DNA from: Bog-756 sp963813525
Lineage (GTDB): Bacteria > Actinomycetota > Acidimicrobiia > Acidimicrobiales > RAAP-2
DNA: 64,000 nt
Assembly (NCBI GenBank): GCA_963813525.1
Contig: CAWEZI010000005.1
Coordinates: forward strand, 868,001 to 932,000
Reading direction: 5' to 3'
The position numbers and the translations under genes were made by a program. Below, piece after piece: positions 37,384 to 45,683 of the stretch. The stretch's first letter is position 1, and each line of letters opens with the position of its first letter. The notes below the pieces were generated by a model. It was not told the DNA's origin, did no database searches, and saw nothing but the letters and a program-made list of their open reading frames with translations.

Positions 37384-38610
37384 TCAGGACCGGTGGGGGA
37401 TGCCCACGCCGGTCGGCAGCTTGTCCGGATCCCACCCGAGGAGGCCGACGGCCTGGCTGAAGGCGAAGCGGTCGGTCATCCCGGCCACGTAGGCCACGGC
37501 CGCCCGGATGGCGCCCGGCTCGCCACCGACCAGCTCGGCGTTCGTGGCGTCTCCGCCGCTGTCCTGCGGAGCCCAGGCGGCATCGGGGATGAGATGGGGC
37601 CGGTCCCCGAAGTGGTCGACCAGAGCCTGCAGGACGGCCACCACCGCCCGGCCCTGGGCCACCGAGCTCGGGCGCAGGTACACGTTCTCGTAGTTGCTGG
37701 CCCGGAAGGCCGCCAACGCCTCGGCCGTCTCATCGACCATCCCGACCCGCCCGGTGGCCAGGGTGGACCACACCATGGCGTCGATGAAGGTCCCGAGCTG
37801 CTGGCTGCGTCGGTCGCCGCACCGCTGGCGGACGATGGTCGGGAGGGCGGCCGACGTGACGATGCCGCTCTTCACCGCGTCCTCGAAGTCGTGGCAGACA
37901 TAGGCAATGCGATCGGCCCAACTCACCACCTCACCCTCGGGGGTGGCCGGTGCCGGACGCGACCATGAGTGGTTACGGATGCCATCGAGGGTCTCGGTGC
38001 AGAGGTTGAGCGGGGCGAGCGACACGTCCGCTCCCCAGGGGGCGTGGTCGAACCCTTCGTCGAGATAGGGCGACAGGGCGTCCTCGCTGGCGTGACCCCC
38101 CGGGCCGTGTCCACAGTCGTGCCCGAGGGCGATGGCTTCGGTGAGGGCCACATTGAGCCGACAGGCCCGGGCGATGCCGGTGGCCACCTGGGCCACCTCG
38201 AGGGCATGGGTCAGCCGGGTGCGCTGATGGTCGTCGGGGAAGACGAAGACCTGTGTCTTTCCGGCCAGGCGCCGAAAGGCGGTGGCGTGCAGAATGCGGT
38301 CGCGGTCGCGTTCGAAACAAGTGCGCCAGGAGTCGGGCTCCTCGGGGTGGACCCGGTTGCCCCCGCCCCGGGCCCGGGTCGCGTCCGGAGCCAACATGGC
38401 CGATTCGACCGCCTCCCGCTCGGCCCGTGCCAGGTCGGCCACCGGGCCTCGTGGACTGCACCGGGCGTGGCTGTCGGCGTGAGCGAGAGTGATGCCGCCT
38501 CCGCCGTGGCCGGCCATGGTCGAGGCCCACCGCCGGGTCCGTTCGTTCTCGTCCGGGGTCCCCGCCTCGACAGCGGGTTCTGTGCCGGCCACCGGCTCTG
38601 TGCTGCTCAC
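37384..38610 (-). CDS. dgt: Deoxyguanosinetriphosphate triphosphohydrolase-like protein
   Basis: An HD-domain dNTPase of 408 residues that splits dNTPs to nucleoside and tripolyphosphate. The first metal ligands are in LTHALEVAQVATGIARACRL. The HD pair is in IALGHDCGHGPGGHASEDAL near residue 160, and the last Asp in VVSWADRIAYVCHDFEDAVK. RRLAGKTQVFVFPDDHQRTR is the conserved substrate region. The first 75 residues are poorly conserved and may be disordered or partly untranslated; GTG 38610 was kept, and internal starts are possible. It is divergent from the DUF3107 gene. Confidence 0.9.
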   Translation of the reverse strand: MSSTEPVAGTEPAVEAGTPDENERTRRWASTMAGHGGGGITLAHADSHARCSPRGPVADLARAEREAVESAMLAPDATRARGGGNRVHPEEPDSWRTCFERDRDRILHATAFRRLAGKTQVFVFPDDHQRTRLTHALEVAQVATGIARACRLNVALTEAIALGHDCGHGPGGHASEDALSPYLDEGFDHAPWGADVSLAPLNLCTETLDGIRNHSWSRPAPATPEGEVVSWADRIAYVCHDFEDAVKSGIVTSAALPTIVRQRCGDRRSQQLGTFIDAMVWSTLATGRVGMVDETAEALAAFRASNYENVYLRPSSVAQGRAVVAVLQALVDHFGDRPHLIPDAAWAPQDSGGDATNAELVGGEPGAIRAAVAYVAGMTDRFAFSQAVGLLGWDPDKLPTGVGIPHRS

Positions 38611-38752
38611 CGTTCAGTGCCCTTTCCCACCCTCCCAGTGTGCCCCACGGCTGTGACGCCCGAGGACGGCCATGCCGGCGGAAGGTCACGGACCTTGTAT
38701 CGTCGGACGCGGTCGGCAAATCTGCCGATACCGACTGAGAGGAGCGTGCCCG

Positions 38753-38989
38753 GTGGACGTGCGTATCGGAATCGTTCAATCGATGAAGGAACTCGACATC
38801 GAGCTGCCTGAGGACGCGGACCGCGACAAGGTCCTGGCCGACATCGAGACCGCGCTCGCCCAGGACGGCACCATCCTCTGGCTCACCGACCGCAAGGGCC
38901 GCCAGGTGGGTGTGCCGGTGGGCAAGGTGGCCTACGTCGAGGTGGACCCGCCGACGTCGGCCCGTCAGGTCGGTTTCGGGATCTCCTGA
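38753..38989 (+). CDS. DUF3107 family protein
   Basis: A 78-residue actinobacterial protein of the DUF3107 family. It begins VDVRIGIVQSMKELDIELPE and continues with a helix (DKVLADIETALAQDG) and the strands ILWLTDRKGRQVGVPVGKVA. The Arg-Ile-Gly-Val start and the final Val-Gly-Phe-Gly segment fit the family. Function unknown; in many actinobacteria it neighbours stress or lipid genes. GAGAGGAG lies about 9 nt before GTG 38753; GTG 38759 is a close alternative. The ArsA-like pair follows after 58 bp. Confidence 0.82.
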   Translation: MDVRIGIVQSMKELDIELPEDADRDKVLADIETALAQDGTILWLTDRKGRQVGVPVGKVAYVEVDPPTSARQVGFGIS

Positions 38990-39047
38990 CCGCTCCCCTC
39001 CATCGAGCGCCTCCGGGCGTGGGCCTCACCGCCACCGGTTTGGTCGG

Positions 39048-39995
39048 ATGAGCGCGCTCCTCGATCTCAAGCTGCTTTTCGTCACCGGCAAGGGCGGGGT
39101 GGGCAAGACCACCGTGGCGTCGGCTCTGGCCCTGTTCGCCTCGCAACAGGGCAAGCGGGTCCTCATCTGTGAGATCGACGCCAAGGGAGACGTCGCCGGC
39201 TTCTATGAAGCCGCCCCGACCGGCTTCCAGGAGAGGGAGATCCTGCCCGGCCTCTTCGCCATGACCATGGACACCGAGGCTTCGCTGCGCGAGTACCTCA
39301 AGCTTCAGCTGCGCATCCCCGTTGTCGGCCGGATCGGACCCCTGGCCAAGGCTTTCGACTTCGTGGCCACCGCCGCCCCCGGCGTACGCGAGATCCTGAC
39401 CGTGGGCAAGCCGGTCTACGAGGTGCGGGAGCGCCACTACGACCTGGTGGTGGTGGACGCCCCCGCCTCGGGCCACATCGTCGGGCTCCTGGCTGCTCCC
39501 CAGGCCATCAACAACCTGGTCAAGGTCGGACTCATCCGCTCCCAGACCGACTGGCTGCTCGAGATCCTCTCCGACACCCGGACCACCGGGCTGGTGGCCG
39601 TGTGCACGCCGGAGGAGATGCCGGTCAACGAGACGATCGAACTGGCCCACAGGCTGAAGGAGGAGACCACCGTCCAGCTGTCGGCGGTGGTGGTCAACCG
39701 GGTCCTGCCCGAGCTCTTCGGCCGTCACGAGCAGAAGGTGTTCGACGCCCTGGCCACACCGCCCGCCTCGACCACCCTCGACGCTCTGGTGGGCGGCGAC
39801 GCCAGTCCCCTTCTGGAAGGGGCCCGGCTGGCCGTCACTATGCGCCGCACCCGCTCGACCCACCTCGACCGTCTGCGCAGCAGCATCGATCCGTCGGTGC
39901 CCATGCTCTATCTCCCCTACCTGTTCACCCGGTCGCACGGATTGAGGACCACCCGTCAAGTGGCCGCCTCCCTGGGCGAGGAGCTCGGGTACTGA
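39048..39995 (+). CDS. ArsA/Get3-like ATPase, first of pair
   Basis: A P-loop ATPase of the ArsA/Get3 group, 315 residues. The deviant Walker A, LLFVTGKGGVGKTTVASALA, includes the signature lysine and lies at residues 9-28. Switch I contains CEIDAKGDVAGFYEA, and switch II is VVVDAPASGHIVGLLAAPQA. The arsenite-site cysteines of ArsA are absent, so arsenite pumping is unlikely. Mycobacteria also carry a tandem ArsA-like pair near a whiB gene. ATG 39048 was chosen to begin just before the first strand. The TGA overlaps the next gene's ATG. Confidence 0.88.
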   Translation: MSALLDLKLLFVTGKGGVGKTTVASALALFASQQGKRVLICEIDAKGDVAGFYEAAPTGFQEREILPGLFAMTMDTEASLREYLKLQLRIPVVGRIGPLAKAFDFVATAAPGVREILTVGKPVYEVRERHYDLVVVDAPASGHIVGLLAAPQAINNLVKVGLIRSQTDWLLEILSDTRTTGLVAVCTPEEMPVNETIELAHRLKEETTVQLSAVVVNRVLPELFGRHEQKVFDALATPPASTTLDALVGGDASPLLEGARLAVTMRRTRSTHLDRLRSSIDPSVPMLYLPYLFTRSHGLRTTRQVAASLGEELGY

Positions 39996-41239
39996 TGGCC
40001 ACCGGACGGAGCGGGCGAGGGCGGCGTGCCGGCGACCAGCCCGACCCGACGGCCCCGTCCACCCAGGGCGGAGGTGGCTCGATGGACGGGCTCCTGGCCA
40101 CCAAGGAGATCGTGGTGGCCTGTGGACCAGGGGGTGTGGGCAAGACGACCACGGCCGCCGCCGCCGCCGTCATGGCCGCCCTGCGCCACGGCAGCAAGGT
40201 GCTGGTCCTCACCATCGACCCGGCCAAGCGGCTGGCCGACGCCCTCGGTCTCGACGGTATCGGCAATTCCGAGCACCGGGTCCCCGACGAGGCCTTCCGC
40301 CAGGCCGGCATCAAACCGCGGGGCCAGCTGTGGGCGGCCATGCTGGATACCAAGGAGTCGTGGGACGACCTCATTCGGCGACACGCCCCCGACAAGCAGG
40401 CCAGGGATGAGATTCTGGCCAACCCGCTCTACCAGAACATCGCCGGCCGGTTCGTCCAGAGCCACGACTACATCGCCATGGAGCGCCTCTACGAGATCCA
40501 CTCGGAGAGCGATTACGACCTCATCGTGGTGGACACCCCACCCACCCGCAACGCTCTCGATTTTCTCGACGCCCCCCAGCGCATGGCCGACTTCTTCTCG
40601 TCCCGTCTCCTACGGTGGCTCATCGTTCCCTACCGGTCGCGGCTGGTCAACGTGGCCACCCGGCCCTTCTACCAGGTAGCCGATCGCATCCTTGGCACCG
40701 AGTTCCTGGCCGACATCGCCGAGTTCTTCATCCTGTTCCAGTCCATGTACGCCGGTTTCGTCGAGCGGTCCGAAGCGGTGGGTCGCCTCCTGTCGGACCG
40801 CCGGACCACCTTCCTCGTGGTGTCCACGCTGGAGGCCGTCCCGCTGCGCGAGGCCGAGTTCTTCGCCGAACAACTCACCGCCCGTCGGCTCCATCTGGGG
40901 GCCATGGTCTTCAACAAGGTGCTCCCGCTGTACCTGCGCGACCCGGCCGGCGCCAAGGTGGCCGAGGCCATGCGGGACCGGGCCGGCGAACTGGCCGCCG
41001 GATTGGCGCCCGAGCTCAGTGAGCGTGCCCCCGACCTCGGGGACGTCGACCAGATCGCCCGGGTTCTCACCGAGGTGGCCGAGAGTTATCTCAACTTCCA
41101 GGTGGTGGCCGTGCGGGAGATGGAGGAGCGGTCGACCCTCTCGGTCGTTCCCGACGTGGTGGCCACCGTCCCCTTCTTCGACTCCGATCTCTACGACCTG
41201 GCCGGGCTGGTGCGGTTGGGGGAGCAGATCTGGGAGTGA
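39995..41239 (+). CDS. ArsA/Get3-like ATPase, second of pair
   Basis: A 414-residue partner of the previous gene, sharing the P-loop fold. Walker A reads VVACGPGGVGKTTTAAAAAV near residue 42: the first lysine of the GKGGVGKT signature is replaced by proline, while the second is kept. Switch II is IVVDTPPTRNALDFLDAPQR. LTIDPAKRLADALGLDGI matches the Asp-Pro switch I of ArsA-like proteins. A helical insert near 215-260 (RLVNVATRPFYQVADRILGT) could bind a client helix. Since the signature lysine acts across a dimer interface, a heterodimer with the first ATPase is likely. ATG 39995 overlaps the previous TGA. Confidence 0.88.
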   Translation: MATGRSGRGRRAGDQPDPTAPSTQGGGGSMDGLLATKEIVVACGPGGVGKTTTAAAAAVMAALRHGSKVLVLTIDPAKRLADALGLDGIGNSEHRVPDEAFRQAGIKPRGQLWAAMLDTKESWDDLIRRHAPDKQARDEILANPLYQNIAGRFVQSHDYIAMERLYEIHSESDYDLIVVDTPPTRNALDFLDAPQRMADFFSSRLLRWLIVPYRSRLVNVATRPFYQVADRILGTEFLADIAEFFILFQSMYAGFVERSEAVGRLLSDRRTTFLVVSTLEAVPLREAEFFAEQLTARRLHLGAMVFNKVLPLYLRDPAGAKVAEAMRDRAGELAAGLAPELSERAPDLGDVDQIARVLTEVAESYLNFQVVAVREMEERSTLSVVPDVVATVPFFDSDLYDLAGLVRLGEQIWE

Positions 41240-41268
41240 CCGGCGGCCGGCGGGCCGTCGGCCTGCCT

Positions 41269-41274
41269 TACGAT
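41269..41274 (+). promoter_or_regulatory. -10 box of O-methyltransferase gene
   Basis: TACGAT, 8 nt before ATG 41283. Confidence 0.4.
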
Positions 41275-41282
41275 GACTGCCC

Positions 41283-41927
41283 ATGACCGATATCGTCGAC
41301 CCGACCCTCGAGGCCTACGCCTCGGAGCACACAACCGCGCCACCGGACTTCTTGGAGGCTCTGGCCACCGACCTGGTGGCCACTTTGGACTTCCCGGGCA
41401 TGATGGTGGGCCGGCTCGAGGGGCGCTTCCTCGAGACGCTGACCTTCGCCTTGGGGGCGCAATCGGTGCTCGAGATCGGGACCTTCGGCGGCTATTCGGC
41501 CCTCTCGATGGCGGCCGGCCTGGCCCCGGGGGGTCGGATAACCAGCTGTGAGATCTCACCGAGGCACGCCGAGTTCGCCCGCCGCCACATTGCCGCCAGC
41601 CCGTACGCCGACCGCATCGACGTGGTGGTGGGCCCGGCCATCGAGACCATCGCCACACTGGAGGGACCCTTCGACCTGGTCTTCATCGACGCCGACAAGG
41701 CGGGCTACCCGGACTACTTCGAAGCCGTCCTGCCCAAGCTGTCGCCCCGCGGCCTGATCGCTGCCGACAACACTCTGTGGAGCGGCAGGATCCTCGACCC
41801 GACAGACCAGAGCGAGGACACCGTGGTCCTCCGCCGGTTCAACGACGCCTTGGCCGTCGACCCGCGGGTGGTGGTGGTCCAGACGACTGTGCGCGACGGG
41901 GTCACTCTCATCCGTCGGGTCGACTAG
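41283..41927 (+). CDS. Class I SAM-dependent O-methyltransferase (CCoAOMT-like)
   Basis: A 214-residue methyltransferase of the caffeoyl-CoA/catechol O-methyltransferase family. SAM motif I is VLEIGTFGGYSALSMAAGLA near residue 60, followed by GGRITSCEISPRHAEFARRH. The metal-binding FDLVFIDADKAGYPDYFEAV has the conserved Asp at about 135, and GLIAADNTLWSGRILDPTD gives the later Asp-Asn ligands. It should methylate a catechol-like hydroxyl using Mg2+; substrate unknown. ATG 41283 follows TACGAT by 8 nt. The PHP gene begins 15 bp after its stop. Confidence 0.9.
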   Translation: MTDIVDPTLEAYASEHTTAPPDFLEALATDLVATLDFPGMMVGRLEGRFLETLTFALGAQSVLEIGTFGGYSALSMAAGLAPGGRITSCEISPRHAEFARRHIAASPYADRIDVVVGPAIETIATLEGPFDLVFIDADKAGYPDYFEAVLPKLSPRGLIAADNTLWSGRILDPTDQSEDTVVLRRFNDALAVDPRVVVVQTTVRDGVTLIRRVD

Positions 41928-41942
41928 CCGAACGATCAGCGC

Positions 41943-42836
41943 GTGCTCGACTACCACTTGCATCTGTGGCCTCACTCGCAGAGCGATGCCGAAACGACCG
42001 TGGAACAGGTGGCGGCCTACTGCGCCCGGGCGGAGGCGGCCGGCGTCACCGAGATCGCCGTCACTGAACATCTCTTCCGTTTCACCCAGGCCAAAGACCT
42101 CGTCGGCCAGTTCTGGAACGATCTGCCCGGTGAGGCTCTGCGTCCCGGTATGGCCGAGTACTGGGATCATCACGCTCGGGTGGACCTCGACGACTACGTG
42201 GAGGTGGTCGAGGCGGTCAAGGCTGAAGGGCTGCCCGTCGTCCTCGGTCTGGAGGTCGACTTCTACCAGGGGAGAATGGACGAGGTCGGTCGCCTCCTGG
42301 CCGGCTATCCCTTCGATGTGCTCCTCGGTTCGGTGCACTGGTTGGGGGCGTGGCGCTTCGACGTCCTCGACGATCCCCTGGTGATGGCCGAGTGGGACGT
42401 ACGCCAGATCGACCAGGTGTGGGACGAGTACACCCGGGCCATGGAGGAGCTGGCGGCGTCGGGGGTGTGCGACGTCCTGGCCCATCCCGACCTGGTCAAG
42501 ATCGCTCGACGGGTGCCGACGGTTCCCGACGAGTTCTACGACAGGATCACCGAGGCGGCGGTGCGGTCGGGCATGGCCGCCGAGCTCTCGTCGGCCGGGT
42601 GGAGGAAGCCGATCGGCGAGGAGTACCCCGCCCCTCCTCTGCTCAAGCGCTTCGTCGACGCCGGTGTGCCTCTCACCACCGCCTCGGACGCCCACACCCT
42701 TCCGGACGTGGCCGATCGAACCGAGGACCTGCGCAGCCTCCTGGCTGCCGCCGGTGTGGTCCGCCTGCAGGGGTTCCGGGATCGCCGACCCCATCCGGTC
42801 CTGGTGGCCCCGGCGGGGGAGCGGGTTGACCGGTGA
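41943..42836 (+). CDS. PHP-domain histidinol-phosphatase-like protein
   Basis: A PHP-fold phosphoesterase of 297 residues. Metal ligands are visible in LDYHLHLWPHSQSDAET at the N-terminus, IAVTEHLFRF near 40, VVLGLEVDFYQG near 100 and LLGSVHWLGAW near 123. Later ligands are DVLAHPDLVKIA and the final LTTASDAHTL. This is the HisK-type histidinol-phosphatase layout, but there are no other histidine genes nearby, so another phosphomonoester may be the substrate. GTG 41943 starts the protein directly at the first motif. The TGA overlaps the GTG of the sensor kinase gene. Confidence 0.87.
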   Translation: MLDYHLHLWPHSQSDAETTVEQVAAYCARAEAAGVTEIAVTEHLFRFTQAKDLVGQFWNDLPGEALRPGMAEYWDHHARVDLDDYVEVVEAVKAEGLPVVLGLEVDFYQGRMDEVGRLLAGYPFDVLLGSVHWLGAWRFDVLDDPLVMAEWDVRQIDQVWDEYTRAMEELAASGVCDVLAHPDLVKIARRVPTVPDEFYDRITEAAVRSGMAAELSSAGWRKPIGEEYPAPPLLKRFVDAGVPLTTASDAHTLPDVADRTEDLRSLLAAAGVVRLQGFRDRRPHPVLVAPAGERVDR

Positions 42837-44356
42837 CCACGGCGGCCGAACTCGCCTTCCAGCGGACCAGCCTCGACGACTTCCAGCTCGGTCATCTCCA
42901 GCGGCTCCTCGGCACCTGGGGCATCCTGGCCGACCTTTCCTTTTCGGACCTGGTCCTCCTGGCCCCGATGGCGGCCAGCACCGGCCACCATGACGACCTC
43001 ACTCTGGTCGTCCTCGGACAGATGCGGCCGTCCAACAGCGCCACCGTGGTCCAGCACGACCTGGTGGGGCAGACCGTCGACGCAGAGGGCTGGCCTCAGG
43101 CCATCGTCACCGTCGAGTCGGGCGAGGTCACCCGGGGGGAGATCGAACTGGACTCGGGCGACGAGCCGGTCCGGCTGCATTGCATTCCTGTCCGCTGCGA
43201 GGGCCGGTTGGTGGCCGTGCTGGCCCGGCTGTCGGCCGGAGCCGGACGGCGGCCCGGCCATCTCGAACGGACCTATCGCGACCTGTTCGAGCGCTTGGTC
43301 ACCATGGTGTCCGAGTCGACCTTTCCCTTCCCGAGTGAAGAGGTGGCCACCGAAGAGGCCCCGCGGGTGGGCGACGGTGTGGTGCTGGTCGACGAGGAGG
43401 GCCAGGTGCGCTACGCCTCGCCCAACGCCACCAACGCCTTGCACCGGATGGGCATGTACTCACAGATCGAAGGGCGCCGCCTCACTGATCTGGGCATCGA
43501 GGAGTCGGCCATCGAGTGGGCTCTGGCCTCGGCCCTGCCCGTGGTCGAGGAGGTGGAACGACGGCCCGACGTGACCGTGTTGATCCACTGCATCCCACTG
43601 CTGGCCGACGGGGAGGTGACCGGTTGTCTGGTCCTCCTGCGTGACGTGACCGACGTCCGCCGGCTCGACCGCCTGCTGCTGTCCAAGGACGCCGCCATCC
43701 GCGAGGTCCATCACCGGGTCAAGAACAACCTGCAGACGATTTCGGCCCTGCTCCGCCTCCAGGCTCGCCGGCTTCCGCCCGGGGGGGGACGGGTGGCGCT
43801 GTTCGAGGCCGAGCGCCGGGTGCGATCCATCGCCATCGTCCACGAGATCCTCTCCCGTGAGCCCGGCGACCAGGTCCCCTTCGAGGAGATTGTGACCTCG
43901 TTGATCCGGATGGCCGAGGACTCGGTGGTCTTGTCCCGCAAGCTCTCCTTCGAGGTCATCGGCAGTCTGGGCGAGGTGCCGGCCGACGTGGCCACCCCGC
44001 TGGCCGTGGTACTGGCCGAGCTCCTGCAGAACGCGGTGGAGCACGCTTATCTCGACGCCGAAAACGATGACGACACCGAGGCGGCGTCGCAGTCGGTCGG
44101 TCACATCGAGGTCCATCTGGTCAACGATGTCCGGGGCCTCACTCTGGCCGTGGCCGACGACGGCTCGGGGTTGCCCGATGGCTTCGATATCGACGCCTCG
44201 GAGAGCCTCGGGCTCTCGATCGTCCGCGACCTGGTGCGCAGTCAGCTCGACGGCATCATCACCATGCGCAACCGCAACCAGCTCGATGCCGGCCAGAAGG
44301 GCACGGTGGTGACCATCGAACTGCCGACGCCGGACGTGGACCGGATCGGGCTCTGA
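42833..44356 (+). CDS. pdtaS: PdtaS-like cytoplasmic sensor histidine kinase
   Basis: A soluble HWE/HisKA_2-type kinase of 507 residues. The N-terminal GAF-like domain (about 10-150) begins LAFQRTSLDDFQLGHLQRLL. A PAS domain follows (VLVDEEGQVRYASPNATNAL to CLVLLRDVTDVRRL). The phospho-acceptor histidine is in IREVHHRVKNNLQTISALLR near 292. The ATPase has VVLAELLQNAVEHAY and LAVADDGSGLPDGF. In mycobacteria PdtaS signals to the RNA-binding ANTAR protein PdtaR and its gene is next to whiB1, the arrangement seen here. No transmembrane segment. GTG 42833 overlaps the previous stop. Confidence 0.92.
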   Translation: MTTAAELAFQRTSLDDFQLGHLQRLLGTWGILADLSFSDLVLLAPMAASTGHHDDLTLVVLGQMRPSNSATVVQHDLVGQTVDAEGWPQAIVTVESGEVTRGEIELDSGDEPVRLHCIPVRCEGRLVAVLARLSAGAGRRPGHLERTYRDLFERLVTMVSESTFPFPSEEVATEEAPRVGDGVVLVDEEGQVRYASPNATNALHRMGMYSQIEGRRLTDLGIEESAIEWALASALPVVEEVERRPDVTVLIHCIPLLADGEVTGCLVLLRDVTDVRRLDRLLLSKDAAIREVHHRVKNNLQTISALLRLQARRLPPGGGRVALFEAERRVRSIAIVHEILSREPGDQVPFEEIVTSLIRMAEDSVVLSRKLSFEVIGSLGEVPADVATPLAVVLAELLQNAVEHAYLDAENDDDTEAASQSVGHIEVHLVNDVRGLTLAVADDGSGLPDGFDIDASESLGLSIVRDLVRSQLDGIITMRNRNQLDAGQKGTVVTIELPTPDVDRIGL

Positions 44357-44391
44357 CCCCGGAGATGCTCAGCGTGCCCCAGGGGTGGAGC

Positions 44392-44682
44392 TCAGCTGGC
44401 CCGCCGGCGGGCGGCCAGCCATGATTTGCGCAGCTTGCGACGCTCCTCCTCGGAGGTGCCCCCCCACACGCCCGACTCCTGGTTGGTGGCCAGGGCGAAG
44501 TCGAGACACGGCTCGAGGGCGTCACATCCACGGCAGACCCGCTTGGCCGCCTCGATCTGGTCGACGGCCGGGCCGGTACTGCCGATAGGGAAGAAGAGAT
44601 CGGGCTCGGTGGACCGGCAGGCAGCCAGCTGCCTCCAATCACCGTCGTCCCAATCGACCGTTCGGTTCCACATGAGGGCCAC
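44392..44682 (-). CDS. whiB1: WhiB1-like Fe-S transcription factor
   Basis: A WhiB-family regulator of 96 residues that binds a nitric-oxide-sensitive [4Fe-4S] cluster. The four ligands are Cys in WRQLAACRSTEPDLFFP, the CxxC of AKRVCRGCDALEPCLDFAL and its last Cys. The beta-turn GVWGGTSEEERRKLRKSW and the basic tail AARRRAS form the sigma-factor- and DNA-contacting end. GTG 44682 has GGAGG 7 nt upstream; ATG 44673 is in frame. A consensus CRP-type site lies upstream. The neighbouring pdtaS matches the mycobacterial whiB1 locus. Confidence 0.93.
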   Translation of the reverse strand: MALMWNRTVDWDDGDWRQLAACRSTEPDLFFPIGSTGPAVDQIEAAKRVCRGCDALEPCLDFALATNQESGVWGGTSEEERRKLRKSWLAARRRAS

Positions 44683-44732
44683 GACGATTCCTCCGCTCCC
44701 ATTTCTCTGGGCGTCTGTTCGCGATTCGTTCT

Positions 44733-44748
44733 TGTGATCTCTTTCACA
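44733..44748. promoter_or_regulatory. CRP/FNR-type binding site upstream of whiB1
   Basis: TGTGATCTCTTTCACA is a perfect TGTGA-N6-TCACA palindrome, the consensus for CRP-type activators. Its centre is about 58 bp upstream of GTG 44682. In Mycobacterium tuberculosis the CRP homologue Rv3676 is known to regulate whiB1 from such sites. No clear -10 box for whiB1 was recognised between site and start. Confidence 0.75.
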
Positions 44749-44898
44749 TAGCTCGGCGCACCAAGTCACCGGCTGTTCAGGGATCGCTCATTAGAGTACC
44801 GACCGGCACCTTCGGTTGCAAGCAGTTCGCGTCTTGATCCGTGCCTCTGCCGCCCCTATTTGGCCACCCTGCGGCCCGACGAGGAGGGAAACTCGACG

Positions 44899-45627
44899 AT
44901 GCCATCGATCGCCGTCCACGGGCACCGGGGCAGCCCCGACCCGGGGGCGGGCATCACCGAAAACACCCTGGTGTCCTTCCTGCGGGCCGGTGAGCTGGGA
45001 GCCGACGGCGTGGAGATGGATGTCCGGATGACGGCCGACGGAGCCCTGGCCGTCCACCACGATCCGGTGGTCCCCGGGGTGGGGACAGTGGCCGAGCTGG
45101 TCGCCTCGGCTCTGCCCCCCTCCGTTCCCTTGTTGGCCTCGGCCCTCGAGGTGTGCGCCGGCATGGGCGTCAACATCGAGATCAAGAACCTGCCCGGTGA
45201 GCCCGGTTTCGACCCCGACAACGGCATCGCCGAAGCGGTGGTCGACCTGGTCAGAGAGGCCGATCGGGCCTCGACGGTGGTGATCTCCTGTTTCTGGCCG
45301 GCCACCCTGGACGCCGTCCGGCGGGCCGATCCCGACCTGGCCACCGGGCTGCTGCTGGCCCCGTGGTTCGATCCCGACCAGGCCGTGGCTACCGCCCTCG
45401 CCCATGGGTGCACCGCCATCCACCCCCATGTGGACCTGGTCGGCGTCGCTCTGGTCGACCGGGCCCACCAGGCCGACCTGAGGGTGGCCACCTGGACGGT
45501 CAACCACCGGCCGGCCCTGCTGTCGGTGGCCGAGGCCGGTGTCGACACCGTCATCACCGATGACGTTTCCCTGGCCACGGCCGTCCTGGGCGACCCCCGA
45601 CCCCCTCGGGCGACGCTGGGGTCCTGA
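44899..45627 (+). CDS. Glycerophosphodiester phosphodiesterase family protein
   Basis: A TIM-barrel GDPD of 242 residues that hydrolyses glycerophosphodiesters to glycerol 3-phosphate and an alcohol. It shows AVHGHRGSPDPGAGITENTL with the catalytic His-Arg at about residues 8-9. Then GADGVEMDVRMTADGALAVH with the Glu-x-Asp metal pair and the second catalytic His, and VNIEIKNLPGE with the next Glu. The end has LRVATWTVNHRPALLSVAEA, the usual WTVN block. No signal peptide, so it acts in the cytoplasm. GAGGAGGG lies about 10 nt before ATG 44899. Confidence 0.9.
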   Translation: MPSIAVHGHRGSPDPGAGITENTLVSFLRAGELGADGVEMDVRMTADGALAVHHDPVVPGVGTVAELVASALPPSVPLLASALEVCAGMGVNIEIKNLPGEPGFDPDNGIAEAVVDLVREADRASTVVISCFWPATLDAVRRADPDLATGLLLAPWFDPDQAVATALAHGCTAIHPHVDLVGVALVDRAHQADLRVATWTVNHRPALLSVAEAGVDTVITDDVSLATAVLGDPRPPRATLGS

Positions 45628-45683
45628 CCTGGGAAGGGGGGCCGATTGGTCGGAGTCCCAGATTTCAACAACAATGCACGGCC

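Noticed and set aside
39019..39051. A 10-codon ORF ending in ATGA on the first ArsA-like start
   Set aside because: It begins at a GTG with neither a -10 box nor an overlap with the upstream stop, so it is indistinguishable from chance.
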